From Membranipora membranacea (taxonomy: Eukaryota > Bryozoa > Gymnolaemata > Cheilostomatida > Membraniporidae), in contig OU612067.1 of NCBI GenBank assembly GCA_914767715.1, positions 20,994,162 to 21,058,161 on the forward strand: DNA of 64,000 nt, written 5' to 3'. Under the pieces are notes generated by a model that was not told the DNA's origin, did not search any database, and worked only from the letters and a program-made list of their open reading frames with translations. Shown piece by piece: positions 41,908-51,830 of this stretch (within the stretch, counting starts at the first letter, position 1; each line of letters begins with the position of its first letter). A program made the position numbers and the translations under genes.

Positions 41908-41910
41908 AAT
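41908..41910. repeat. Target-site duplication AAT, left copy
   Basis: The left flank ends GAGGCCAAT. The empty-site sequence in neighbouring monomers is GAGGCCAATGAGGCC, with a single AAT at this position. Confidence 0.85.
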
Positions 41911-41936
41911 CACTGTGCAAAATCGGTTCCTATTCA
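41911..41936 (+). repeat. MITE left terminal inverted repeat (26 bp)
   Basis: Begins CACTGTGCAAAATCGGTTCC. It matches the reverse complement of the right end at 25 of 26 positions; the mismatch is base 15 (G here, A in the reverse complement of the right end). Confidence 0.93.
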
Positions 41937-42151
41937 GAGCTTATTCCAAGCGGGATAATGATTGTATAAATAGATGACGTTATACCTACATTGTATAATT
42001 ACAATTGAATTGAATAAGTTGTCTACTTATACAATACATTGAATAATTATAGTTGCATAATTTTGCCAGGAATGTGGTATAATCATTGTATAAAGTGGAA
42101 TAATGAAGGTATAAACATGATTATTCATACTTATGCCCAGTGTATAATCAT

Positions 42152-42177
42152 TGAATAGGAACTGATTTTGCACAGTG
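42152..42177 (-). repeat. MITE right terminal inverted repeat (26 bp)
   Basis: Ends GGAACTGATTTTGCACAGTG, the inverted partner of the left end with one mismatch. Similarity between the two ends drops sharply inside this point. Confidence 0.93.
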
Positions 42178-42180
42178 AAT
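42178..42180. repeat. Target-site duplication AAT, right copy
   Basis: The right flank begins AATGAGGCCATCGACTGG, repeating the AAT found at the left junction. The following CATCG fixes the alignment to the second nonamer of the monomer. Confidence 0.85.
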
Positions 42181-44080
42181 GAGGCCATCGACTGGTCCGA
42201 GTTTGAAAGAATTCCGATGGCTAATTAAATTTTTTACCCTGCGTTTGGCATGTATTTTTATGACAAAAGTGGCCCCCGTTAAAAATGTCGCTGGCGCCAA
42301 ACTAAAAGGGGCAGCCCGAAACGGGTTTCAGTTCCAAAGTCATCATAAAATTCCCCACGGTTTAGAGTAGGTTATGAGGAAATCTATTTTTTGAACTGGC
42401 CGTAAAAAAAGCAGAGGGTCCCCCCTTTGTTACTTTTTTTAATTTTAAAATCGCTCTCATTTCCGTTTTATTTATCGTAGGATCTTCATATTCTGGAATT
42501 TGAATGAGGCCAATGAGGCCATCAACTGGTGCGAGTTTGAAAGAATTCCGATGGCTATTTAAATTTTTTACCCTGCGTTTGGCATGTTTTTTAATGACAT
42601 AAGTGGCCCTCGTTAAAAATGTCGCTGACGCCAAACTAAAAGGGGCAGCCCCAAACGGGTTTCAGTTCCAAAGTCAGCATGAAATTCCCCACGGTTTAGA
42701 GTAGGTTATGAGGAAATCTATTTTTTGAACTGGCCGTAAAAAAAGCAAAGGGTCCCCCCTTTGTTACTTTTTTGAATTTTAAAATCGCTCTCATTTCCAT
42801 TCTATTTATCGTAGGATCTTCATATTCTGGAATTTGAATAAGGCCAATGAGGCCATCAACTGGTGCGAGTTTGAAAGAATTCCGATGGCTATTCAAATTT
42901 TTTACCCTGCGTTTGGCATGTTTTTTAATGACATAAGTGGCCCTCGTTAAAAATGTTGCTGACGCCAAACTAAAAGGGGCAGCCCCAAACGGGTTTCAGT
43001 ACCAAAGTCTGCATGAAATTCCCCACGGATTAGAGTAGGTTATGAGGAAATCTATTTTTTGAACTGGCCGTAAAAAAAGCAATGAGTCCCCCCTTTGTTA
43101 CTTTTTTTAATTTTAAAGTCGCTCTCATTTCCGTTCTATTTATCGTAGGATCTTCATATTCTGGAATTTGAAGGAGGCCAATGAGGCCATCAACTGGTTC
43201 GAGTTTGAAATAATTCCGATGGCTATTTGAATTTTTTACCCTGCGTTTGGCATGTTTTTAAATGACAAAAGTGGCCCTCGTTAAAAATGTCGCTGACGCC
43301 AAACTAAAAGGGGCAGCCCCAAACGGGTTTCAGTTCGAAAGTCAGCATGAAATTCCCCACGGTTTAGAGTAGGTTATGAGGAAATCTATTTTTTGAACTG
43401 GCCGTAAAAAAAGCAAAGGGTCCCCCCTTTGTTACTTTTTTAATTTTAAAATCGCTCTCATTTCCGTTCTATTTATCGTAGGATCTTCATATTCTGGAAT
43501 TTGAATGAGGCCAATGAGGCCATCAACTGGTGCGAGTTTGAAAGAATTCCGATGGCTATTTAAATTTTTTACCCTGCGTTTGGCATGTTTTTTAATGACA
43601 AAAGTGGCCCTCGTTAAAAATGTCGCTGACGCCAAACTAAATGGGGCAGCCCCAAACGGGTTTCAGTTCCAAAGTCAGCATGAAATTCCCCACGGATTAG
43701 AGTAGGTTATTAGGAAATCTATTTTTTGAACTGGCCGCAAAAAAAGCAATGGGTCCCCCCTTTGTTACTTTTCTTAATTTTAAAATCGCTCTCATTTCTG
43801 TTCTATTTATCGTAGGATCTTCATATTCTGGAATTGGAATGAGGCTAATGAGGCCATCAACTGGTGCGAGTTTGAAAGAATTCCGATGGCTATTTAAATT
43901 TTTTACCCTGCGTTTGGCATGTTTTTTAATGACAAAAGTGGCCCTCGTTAAAAATGTCGCTGACGCCAAACTAAAAGGGGCAGCCCCAAACGGGTTTCAG
44001 TTCCAAAGTCAGCATGAAATTCCCCACGGTTTAGAGTAGGTTATGAGGAAATCTATTTTTTGAACTGGCCGTAAAAAAAG

Positions 44081-44098
44081 CAAAGGGTCCCCCCTTTG
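44081..44098. repeat. Short inverted repeat within the monomer (potential hairpin)
   Basis: CAAAGGG, TCCC, CCCTTTG: seven-base arms around a four-base loop. The same site recurs in each monomer. Many copies carry CAATGGG, CAATGAG or CGATGGG in the left arm, which breaks the pairing, and the C-run varies from about five to nine. Whether it forms a structure in the cell is unknown. Confidence 0.6.
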
Positions 44099-44171
44099 TT
44101 ACTTTTTTTAATTTTAAAATCGCTCTCATTTCCGTTCTATTTATCGTAGGATCTTCATATTCTGGAATTTG

Positions 44172-44189
44172 AATGAGGCCAATGAGGCC
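44172..44189. repeat. Tandem nonamer AATGAGGCC x2 within the monomer
   Basis: Two adjacent perfect copies of AATGAGGCC occur in the consensus monomer and in most copies. Subtypes alter the first copy (AATAAGGCC, AAGGAGGCC) or the second (AATAAGGCC). The MITE at 41,911 inserted immediately after the AAT of the second nonamer of its host monomer. Confidence 0.8.
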
Positions 44190-46716
44190 ATCAACTGGTG
44201 CGAGTTTGAAAGAATTCCGATGGCTATTTAAATTTTTTACCCTGCGTTTGGCATGTTTTTTAATGACAAAAGTGGCCCTCGTTAAAAATGTCGCTGACGC
44301 CAAACTAAAAGGGGCAGCCCCAAACGGGTTTCAGTTCCAAAGTCAGCATGAAATTCCCCACGGATTAGAGTAGGTTATGAGGAAATCTATTTTGTGAACT
44401 GGCCGTAATAAAAGCAAAGGGTCCCCCCCCCTTTGTTACTTTTTTTAATTTTAAAATCGCTCTCATTTCCGTTCTATTTATCGTAGGATCTTCATATTCT
44501 GGAATTTGAATGAGGCCAATGAGGCCATCAACTGGTGCGAGTTTGAAAGAATTCCGATGGCTATTTAAATTTTTTATCCTGCATTTGGCATGTTTTTTAA
44601 TGACAAAAGTGGCCCTCGTTAAAAATGTTGCTGACGCCAAACTAAAAGGGGCAGCCCCAAACGGGTTTCAGTTCCAAAGTCAGCATGAAATTCCCCACGG
44701 TTTAGAGTAGGTTATGAGGAAATCTATTTTTTGAACTGGCCGTAATAAAAGCAAGGGGTCCCCCCTTTGTTACTTTTTTTAATTTTAAAATGGCTGTCAT
44801 TTCTGTTCTATTTATCGTAGGATCTTCATATTCTGGAATTTGAATGAGGCCAATGAGGCCATCAACTGGTGCGAGTTTGAAAGAATTCCGATGGCTATTT
44901 CAATTTTTTACCCTGCGTTTGTCATGTTTTTTAATGACAAAAGTGGCCCTCGTTAAAAATGTCGCTGACGCCAAACTAAAAGGGGCAGCCCCAAACGGGT
45001 TTCAGTTCCAAAGTCAGCATGAAATTCCCCACGGATTAGAGTAGGTTATGAGGAAATCTATTTTTTGAACTGGCCGTAAAAAAAGCAATGGGTCCCCCCC
45101 TTTGTTACTTTTTTTAATTTTAAAATCGCTCTCATTTCCGTTCTATTTATCGTAGGATCTTCATATTCTGGAATTTGAATGAGGCCAATAAGGCCATCAA
45201 CTGGTCCGAATTTGAAAGAATTCCGATGGCTATTTAAATTTTTTACCCTGCGTTTGGCATGTTTTTTAATGACAAAAGTGGCCCTCGTTAAAAATGTCGC
45301 TGACGCCAAACTAAAAGGGGCAGCCCGAAACGGGTTTCAGTTCCAAAGTCAGCATGAAATTCCCCACGGTTTTGAGTAGGTTATGAGGAAATTTTTTTTT
45401 TGAACTGGCCGTAAAAAAAGCAAAGGGTCCCCCCTTTGTTACTTTTTTTAATTTTAAAATCGCTCTCATTTCCGTTCTATTTATCGTAGGATCTTCATAT
45501 TCTGGAATTTGAATGAGGCCAATGAGGCCATCGACTGGTCCGAGTTTGAAAGAATTCCGATGGCTATTTAAATTTTTTACCCTGCGTTTGGCATGTTTTT
45601 TAATGACAAAAGTGGCCCCCGTTAAAAATGTCGCTGACGCCAAACTAAAAGGGGCAGCCCCAAACGGGTTTCAGTTCCAAAGTCAGCATGAAATTCCCCA
45701 CGGTTTAGAGTAGGTTATGAGGAAATCTATTTTTCAAACTGGCTTTAAAAGAAGCAAAGGGTCCCCCCTTTGTTACTTTTTTTAATTTTAAAATCGCTCT
45801 GATTTCAGTTCTATTTATCGTAGGATCTTCATATTCTGGAATGTGAATGAGGCCAATGAGGCCATCGACTGGTCCGAGTTTGAAAGAATTCCGATGGCTA
45901 TTTAAATTTTTTACCCTGCGTTTGGCATGTTTTTTTATGACAAAAGTGGCCCCCGTTAAAAATGTCGCTGGCGCCAAACTAAAAGGGGCAGCCCGAAACG
46001 GGTTTCAGTTCCAAAGTCATCATAAAATTCCCCACGGTTTAGAGTAGGTTATGAGGAAATCTATTTTTTGAACTGGCCGTAAAAAAAGCAAAGGGTCCCC
46101 CCTTTGTTACTTTTTTTAATTTTAAAGTCGCTCTCATTTCCGTTCTATTTATCGTAGGATCATCATATTCTGGAATTTGAATAAGGCCAATGAGGCCATC
46201 AACTGGTCCGAGTTTGAAAGAATCCCGATGGCTATTTAAATTTTTTACCCTGCGTTTGGCATGTTTTTTAATGACAAAAGTGGCCCTCGTTAAAAGTGTC
46301 GCTGACGCCAAACTAAAATGGGCAGCCCCAAACGGGTTTCAGTTCCAAAGTCAGCATGAAATTCCCCACGGATTAGAGTAGGTTATGAGGAAATCTATTT
46401 TTTGAACTGGCCGTAAAAAAAGCAATGAGTCCCCCCTTTGTTACTTTTTTTAATTTAAAAGTCGCTCTCATATCCGTTCTATTTATCGTAGGATCTTCAT
46501 ATTCTGGAATTTGAAGGAGGCCAATGAGGCCATCAACTGGTTCGAGTTTGAATTAATTCCGATGGCTATTTGAATTTTTTACCCTGCGTTTGGCATGTTT
46601 TTAAATGACAAAAGTGGCCCTCGTTAAAAATGTCGCTGACGCCAAACTAAAAGGGGCAGCCCCAAACGGGTTTCAGTTCGAAAGTCAGCATGAAATTCCC
46701 CACGGTATAGAGTAGG

Positions 46717-47050
46717 TTATGAGGAAATCTATTTTTTGAACTGGCCGTAAAAAAAGCAAAGGGTCCCCCCTTTGTTACTTTTTTTAATTCTAAAATCGCT
46801 GTCATTTCCGTTCTATTTATCGTAGGATCTTCATATTCTGGAATTTGAATGAGGCCAATGAGGCCATCAACTGGTCCGAGTTTGAAAGAATTCCGATGGC
46901 TATTTAAATTTTTTACCCTGCGTTTGGCATGTTTTTTAATGACAAAAGTGGCCCTCGTTAAAAATGTCGCTGACGCCAAACTAAAAGGGGCAGCCCCAAA
47001 CGGGTTTCAGTTCGAAAGTCAGCATGAAATTCCCCACGGTTTAGAGTAGG
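46717..47050. repeat. Hybrid monomer marking loss of one repeat unit
   Basis: The left part (GGTATAGAG just upstream, then GCAAAGGG) matches the subtype that elsewhere continues TTTTTTAATTTT and ends AAAAGGAACAGCC. The right part (TTAATTCTAAAATCGCTGTC, GGTCCGAG) matches the subtype that normally follows it (compare the intact pair at about 30.78-31.45 kb). The switch lies between the GCAAAGGG marker near 46,757 and TTCTAAAA near 46,789. This is the product expected when unequal exchange between adjacent units removes one monomer. Confidence 0.65.
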
Positions 47051-49390
47051 TTATGAGGAAATCTATTTTTTGAACTGGCCGTAAAAAAAGCAAAGGATCC
47101 CCCCTTTGTTACTTTTTTTAATTTAAAAATCGCTCTCATTTCCGTTCTATTTATCGTAGGATCTTCATATTCTGGAATTTGAATGAGGCCAATGAGGCCA
47201 TCAACTGGTGCGAGTTTGAAAGACTTCCGATGGCTATTTAAATTTTTTACCCTGCGTTTGGAATGTTTTTTAATGACAAAAGTGGCCCTCGTTAAAAATG
47301 TCGCTGCCGCCAAACTAAAAGGGGCAGCCCGAAACGGGTTTCAGTTCCAAAGTCATCATGAAATTCCCCACGGTTTAGAGTAGGTTATGAGGAAATCTAT
47401 TTTTTGAACTGGCCGTAAAAAAAGCAAAGGGTCCCCCCTTTGTTACTTTTTTTAATTTTAAAATCGCTCTCATTTCCGTTCTATTTATCGTAGGATCTTC
47501 ATATTCTGGAATTTGAATGAGGCCAATGAGGCCATCAACTGGTGCGAGTTTGAAAGAATTCCGATGGCTATTCAAATTTTTTACCCTGCGTTTGGCATGT
47601 TTTTTAATGACAAAAGTGGCCCTCGTTAAAAATGTCGCTGACGCCAAACTAAAAGGGGCAGCCCCAAACGGGTTTCAGTTCCAAAGTCAGCATGAAATTC
47701 CCCACGGTTTAGAGTAGGTTATGAGGAAATCTATTTTTTGAACTGGCCGTAATAAAAGCAAAGGGTCCCCCCTTTGTTACTTTTTTTAATTTTAATATCG
47801 CTCTCATTTCCGTTCTATTTGTCGTAGGATCTTCATATTCTGGAATTCGAATAAGGCCAATGAGGCCATCAACTGGTCCGAGTTTGAAAGAATTCCGATG
47901 GCTATTTAAATGTTTTACCCTGCGTTTGGCATGTTTTTTAATGACAAAAGTGGCCCTCGTTATAAATGTCGCTGACGCCAAACTAAAATGGGCAGCCCCA
48001 AACGGGTTTCAGTTCCAAAGTCAGCATGAAATTCCCCACGGATTAGAGTAGGTTATGAGGAAATCTATTTTTTGAACTGGCCGTAAAAAAAGCAATGGGT
48101 CCCCCCTTTGTTACTTTTTTTAATTTTAAAATCGCTCTCAGTTCCGTTCCATTTATCGTAGGATCTTCATATTCTGGAATTTGAATGAGGCCAATGAGGC
48201 CATCAACTGGTTTGAGTTTGAAATAATTCCGATGGCTATTTGAATTTTTTACCCTGCGTTTGACATGTTTTTAAATGACAAAAGTGGCCCTCGTTAAAAA
48301 TGTCGCTGACGCCAAACTAAAAGGGGCAGCCCCAAACGGGTTTCAGTTCGAAAGTCAGCATGGAATTCCCCACGGTTTACAGTAGGTTATGAGGAAATCT
48401 ATTTTTTGAACTGGCCGTAAAAAAAGCAAAGGGTCCCCCCTTTGTTACTTTTTTAATTTTAAAATCGCTCTCATTTCCGTTCTATTTATCGTAGGATCTT
48501 CATATTCTGGAATTTGAATGAGGCCAATGAGGCCATCAACTGGTGCGAGTTTGAAAGAATTCCGATGGCTATTTAAATTTTTTACCCTGCGTTTGGCATG
48601 TTTTTTAATGACAAAAGTGGCCCTCATTAAAAATGTCGCTGACGCCAAACTAAAGGAACAGCCCCAAACGGGTTTCAGTTCCAAAGTCAGCATGAAATTC
48701 CCCACGGATTAGAGTAGGTTATGAGGAAATCTATTTTTTGAACTGGCCGTAATAAAAGCAAAGGGTCCCACCCCTTTGTTACTTTTTTTAATTTTAAAAT
48801 CGCTCTCATTTCCGTTCTATTTATCGTAGGATCTTCATATTCTGGAATTTGAATGAGGCCAATGAGGCCATCAACTGGTGCGAGTTTGAAAGAATTCCGA
48901 TGGCTATTTAAATTTTTTATCCTGCATTTGGCGTGTTTTTTTAATGACAAAAGTGGCCCTCGTTAAAAATGTTGCTGACGCCCAAACTAAAAGGGGCAGC
49001 CCCAAACGGGTTTCAGTTCCAAAGTCAGCATGAAATTCCCCACAGTTTAGAGTAGGTTATGAGGAAATCTATTTTTTGAACTGGCCGTAATAAAAGCAAG
49101 GGGTCCCCCCTTTGTTACTTTTTTTAATTTTAAAATGGCTCTCATTTCTGTTCTATTTATCGTAGGATCTTCATATTCTGGAATTTGAATGAGGCCAATG
49201 AGGCCATCAACTTGTGCGAGTTTGAAAGAATTCCGATGGCTATTTAAATTTTTTACCCTGCGTTTGTCATGTTTTTTAATGACAAAAGTGGCCCTCGTTA
49301 AAAATGTCGCTGACGCCAAACTAAAAGGGGCAGCCCCAAACGGGTTTCAGTTCCAAAGTCAGCATGAAATTCCCCACGGATTAGAGTAGG

Positions 49391-49724
49391 TTATGAGGAA
49401 ATCTATTTTTTGAACTGGCCGTAAAAAATGCAATGGGTCCCCCCTTTGTCACTTTTTTTAATTTTAAAATCGCTCTCATTTCCGTTCTATTTATTGTAGG
49501 ATCTTCATATTCTGGAATTTGAATGAGGCCAATAAGGCCATCAACTGGTCCGAGTTTGAATGAATTCCGATGGCTATTTAAATTTTTTATCCTGCATTTG
49601 GCGTGTTTTTTAATGACAAAAGTGGCCCTCGTTAAAAATGTTGCTGACGCCAAACTAAAAGGGGCAGCCCCAAACGGGTTTCAGTTCCAAAGTCAGCATG
49701 AAATTCCCCACAGTTTAGAGTAGG
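49391..49724. repeat. Hybrid monomer generating a 668-bp dimer duplication
   Basis: The first half carries CTTTGTCAC, TTTATTGTAGG, CCAATAAGGCC, GGTCCGAG and GTTTGAATGAATTCC (T at 49,561). The second half carries TATCCTGCATTTGGCG (T at 49,590), TTGCTGACGCC and CCCACAGTTTAG. These belong to two subtypes that are otherwise two monomers apart, so the switch lies within 49,562-49,589. The monomer type at 49,047-49,380 is consequently repeated at 49,715-50,048, including the unusual CAACTTGTGCGAG. This is a textbook duplicated product of unequal crossing-over. Confidence 0.8.
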
Positions 49725-50048
49725 TTATGAGGAAATCTATTTTTTGAACTGGCCGTAATAAAAGCAAGGGGTCCCCCCTTTGTTACTTTTTTTAATTTTA
49801 AAATGGCTCTCATTTCTGTTCTATTTATCGTAGGATCTTCATATTCTGGAATTTGAATGAGGCCAATGAGGCCATCAACTTGTGCGAGTTTGAAAGAATT
49901 CCGATGGCTATTTAAATTTTTTACCCTGCGTTTGTCATGTTTTTTAATGACAAAAGTGGCCCTCGTTAAAAATGTCGCTGACGCCAAACTAAAAGGGGCA
50001 GCCCCAAACGGGTTTCAGTTCCAAAGTCAGCATGAAACTCCCCACGGA

Positions 50049-51830
50049 TTAGAGTAGGTTATGAGGAAATCTATTTTTTGAACTGGCCGTAAAAAAAGCA
50101 ATGGGTCCCCCCTTTGTCACTTTTTTTAATTTTAAAATCGCTCTCATTTCCGTTCTATTTATTGTAGGATCTTCATATTCTGGAATTTGAATGAGGCCAA
50201 TAAGGCCATCAACTGGTCCGAGTTTGAATGAATTCCGATGGCTATTTAAATTTTTTACCCTGCGTTTGGCATGTTTTTTAATGACAAAAGTCGCCCTCGT
50301 TAAAAATGTCGCTGACGCCAAACTAAAAGGGGCAGCCCGAAACGGGTTTCAGTTCCAAAGTCAGCATGAAATTCCCCACGGTTTAGAGTAGGTTATGAGG
50401 AAATTTTTTTTTTGAGCTGGCCGTAAAAAAAGCAAAGGGTCCCCCCTTTGTTACTTTTTTTAATTTTAAAATCGCTCTGATTTCCGTTCTATTTATCGTA
50501 GGATCTTCATATTCTGGAATTTGAATGAGGCCAATGAGGCCATCGACTGGTCCGAGTTTGAGAGAATTCCGATGGCTATTTAAATTTTTTACCCTGCGTT
50601 TGGCATGTTTTTTAATGACAAAAGTGGCCCCCGTTAAAAATGTCGCTGACGCCAAACATAAAGGGGCAGCCCCAAACGGGTTTCAGTTCCAAAGTCAGCA
50701 TGAAATTCCCCACGGTTTAGAGTAGGTTATGAGGAAATCTATTTTTTGAACTGGCCGTAAAAAAAGCAAAGGGTCCCCCCTTTGTTACTTTTTTTAATTT
50801 TAAAATCGCTCTGATTTCAGTTCTATTTATCGTAGGATCTTCATATTCTGGAATTTGAATGAGGCCAATGAGGCCATCGACTGGTCCGAGTTTGAAAGAA
50901 TTCCGATGGCTATTTAAATTTTTTACCCTGCGTTTGGCATGTTTTTTAATGACAAAAGTGGCCCTCGTTAAAAATGTCGCTGACGCCAAACTAAAAGGGG
51001 CAGCCCCAAACGGGTTTCAGTTCCAAAGTCAGCATGAAATTCCCCACGGATTAGAGTAGGTTATGAGGAAATCTATTTTTTGAACTGGCCGTAAAAAAAG
51101 CAATGGGTCCCCCCCCTTTGTTACTTTTTTTAATTTTAAAATCGCTCTCATTTCCGTTCTATTTATTGTAGGATCTTCATATTCTGGAATTTGAATGAGG
51201 CCAATAAGGCCATCAACTGGTCCGAGTTTGAATGAATTCCGATGGCTATTTAAATTTTTTACCCTGCGTTTGGCATGTTTTTTAATGACAAAAGTCGCCC
51301 TCGTTAAAAATGTCGCTGACGCCAAACTAAAAGGGGCAGCCCGAAACGGGTTTCAGTTCCAAAGTCAGCATGAAATTCCCCACGGTTTAGAGTAGGTTAT
51401 GAGGAAATTTTTTTTTTGAGCTGGCCGTAAAAAAAGCAAAGGGTCCCCCCTTTGTTACTTTTTTTAATTTTAAAATCGCTCTGATTTCCGTTCTATTTAT
51501 CGTAGGATCTTCATATTCTGGAATTTGAATGAGGCCAATGAGGCCATCGACTGGTCCGAGTTTGAAAGAATTCCGATGGCTATTTAAATTTTTTACCCTG
51601 CGTTTGGCATGTTTTTTAATGACAAAAGTGGCCCCCGTTAAAAATGTCGCTGACGCCAAACTAAAAGGGGCAGCCCCAAACGGGTTTCAGTTCCAAAGTC
51701 AGCATGAAATTCCCCACGGTTTAGAGTAGGTTATGAGGAAATCTATTTTTTGAACTGGCCGTAAAAAAAGCAGATGGTCCCCCCTTTGTTACTTTTTTTA
51801 ATTTTAAAATCGCTCTGATTTCAGTTCTAT
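50049..51830. repeat. Trimer-spaced duplication (period 1,004 bp)
   Basis: Monomers near 50.1-50.8 kb recur near 51.1-51.8 kb at a spacing of 1,004 bp. They share CCAATAAGGCC with GTTTGAATGAATTCC and AAAAGTCGCCC, followed by the long T-run ending TTGAGCTGG and GCTCTGATTTCCG. Differences include CTTTGTCAC in the first copy and a longer C-run in the second (near 51,110), plus GAGTTTGAGAG at about 50,560. The right edge fades where the next monomers belong to different subtypes. Confidence 0.72.

Larger units (their letters stand above)
1..41910. repeat. 334-bp satellite array, left part (to the MITE insertion)
   Basis: Head-to-tail copies of a monomer of about 334 bp, all in one orientation, beginning mid-monomer at base 1; the first full copy starts near base 60 at TTATGAGGAAAT. 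Typical copies differ from the consensus by a few substitutions. Length changes are mostly one-base changes in the C-run, the A-run and the T-runs. Up to about 18 kb the copies are dominated by one family with GGTGCGAG in mid-monomer. Beyond that, diverged subtypes appear, for example AAATAATTCC followed by TATTTGAATT. No unique sequence, gene or RNA gene interrupts this stretch. A satellite is seen directly; heterochromatic or centromeric location is inference. Confidence 0.98.
41911..42177. mobile_element. 267-bp MITE-like non-autonomous DNA transposon
   Basis: This is the only non-satellite segment in the window. It starts CACTGTGCAAAATC and ends GATTTTGCACAGTG. Its ends form 26-bp terminal inverted repeats with one mismatch and are flanked by the 3-bp direct repeat AAT. 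Removing the element and one AAT restores an intact satellite monomer (GGCCAATGAGGCC). The interior is AT-rich, has no long reading frame and contains related short motifs: ATAATGATTGTATA at 41,955, ATAATCATTGTATA at 42,079 and ATAATCATTGAATA at 42,144. Small size, inverted ends, a target duplication and no transposase are the hallmarks of a MITE mobilised in trans. CACTG ends with a 3-bp duplication would fit a CACTA/CMC-like group, but other superfamilies cannot be excluded by eye. Confidence 0.92.
44041..44374. repeat. Representative consensus monomer (334 bp)
   Basis: This copy matches my by-eye majority sequence and serves as a reference. By my count it is 334 bp with 133 G or C (about 40%). 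Numbered from its first base, its landmarks are: a 7-bp inverted repeat CAAAGGG/CCCTTTG at 41-58, an A/T-rich tract at about 60-80, a perfect tandem nonamer AATGAGGCC twice at 132-149, one GAATTC (EcoRI) site at 172-177, a T-rich tract near 190-230 and a short palindrome GGGGCAGCCCC at 271-281. I saw no convincing internal two-fold 167-bp substructure by eye. The phase chosen for the start is arbitrary. Confidence 0.95.

Noticed and set aside
41911-42177. The inserted element as a hAT-type element with an 8-bp target duplication
   Set aside because: The flanking eight bases (AGGCCAAT on the left, AATGAGGC on the right) do not match. Only AAT is duplicated relative to the empty site.
41911-42177. 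A gene or structural RNA within the inserted element
   Set aside because: It is short and AT-rich with stops in all frames examined. I saw no tRNA, snRNA or promoter architecture beyond random TATA-like strings.
44311-44334. CENP-B box-like motif around CCCCAAACGGGTTTC
   Set aside because: The CGGG with A three bases upstream fits part of the mammalian CENP-B box, but the required TTCG half is replaced by GCAG. The match is too poor to call.
44041-44374. The 334-bp unit as a dimer of two diverged 167-bp monomers
   Set aside because: Comparing the two halves by eye gave only shared T-rich tracts at inconsistent offsets, with no continuous similarity at a shift of about 167.
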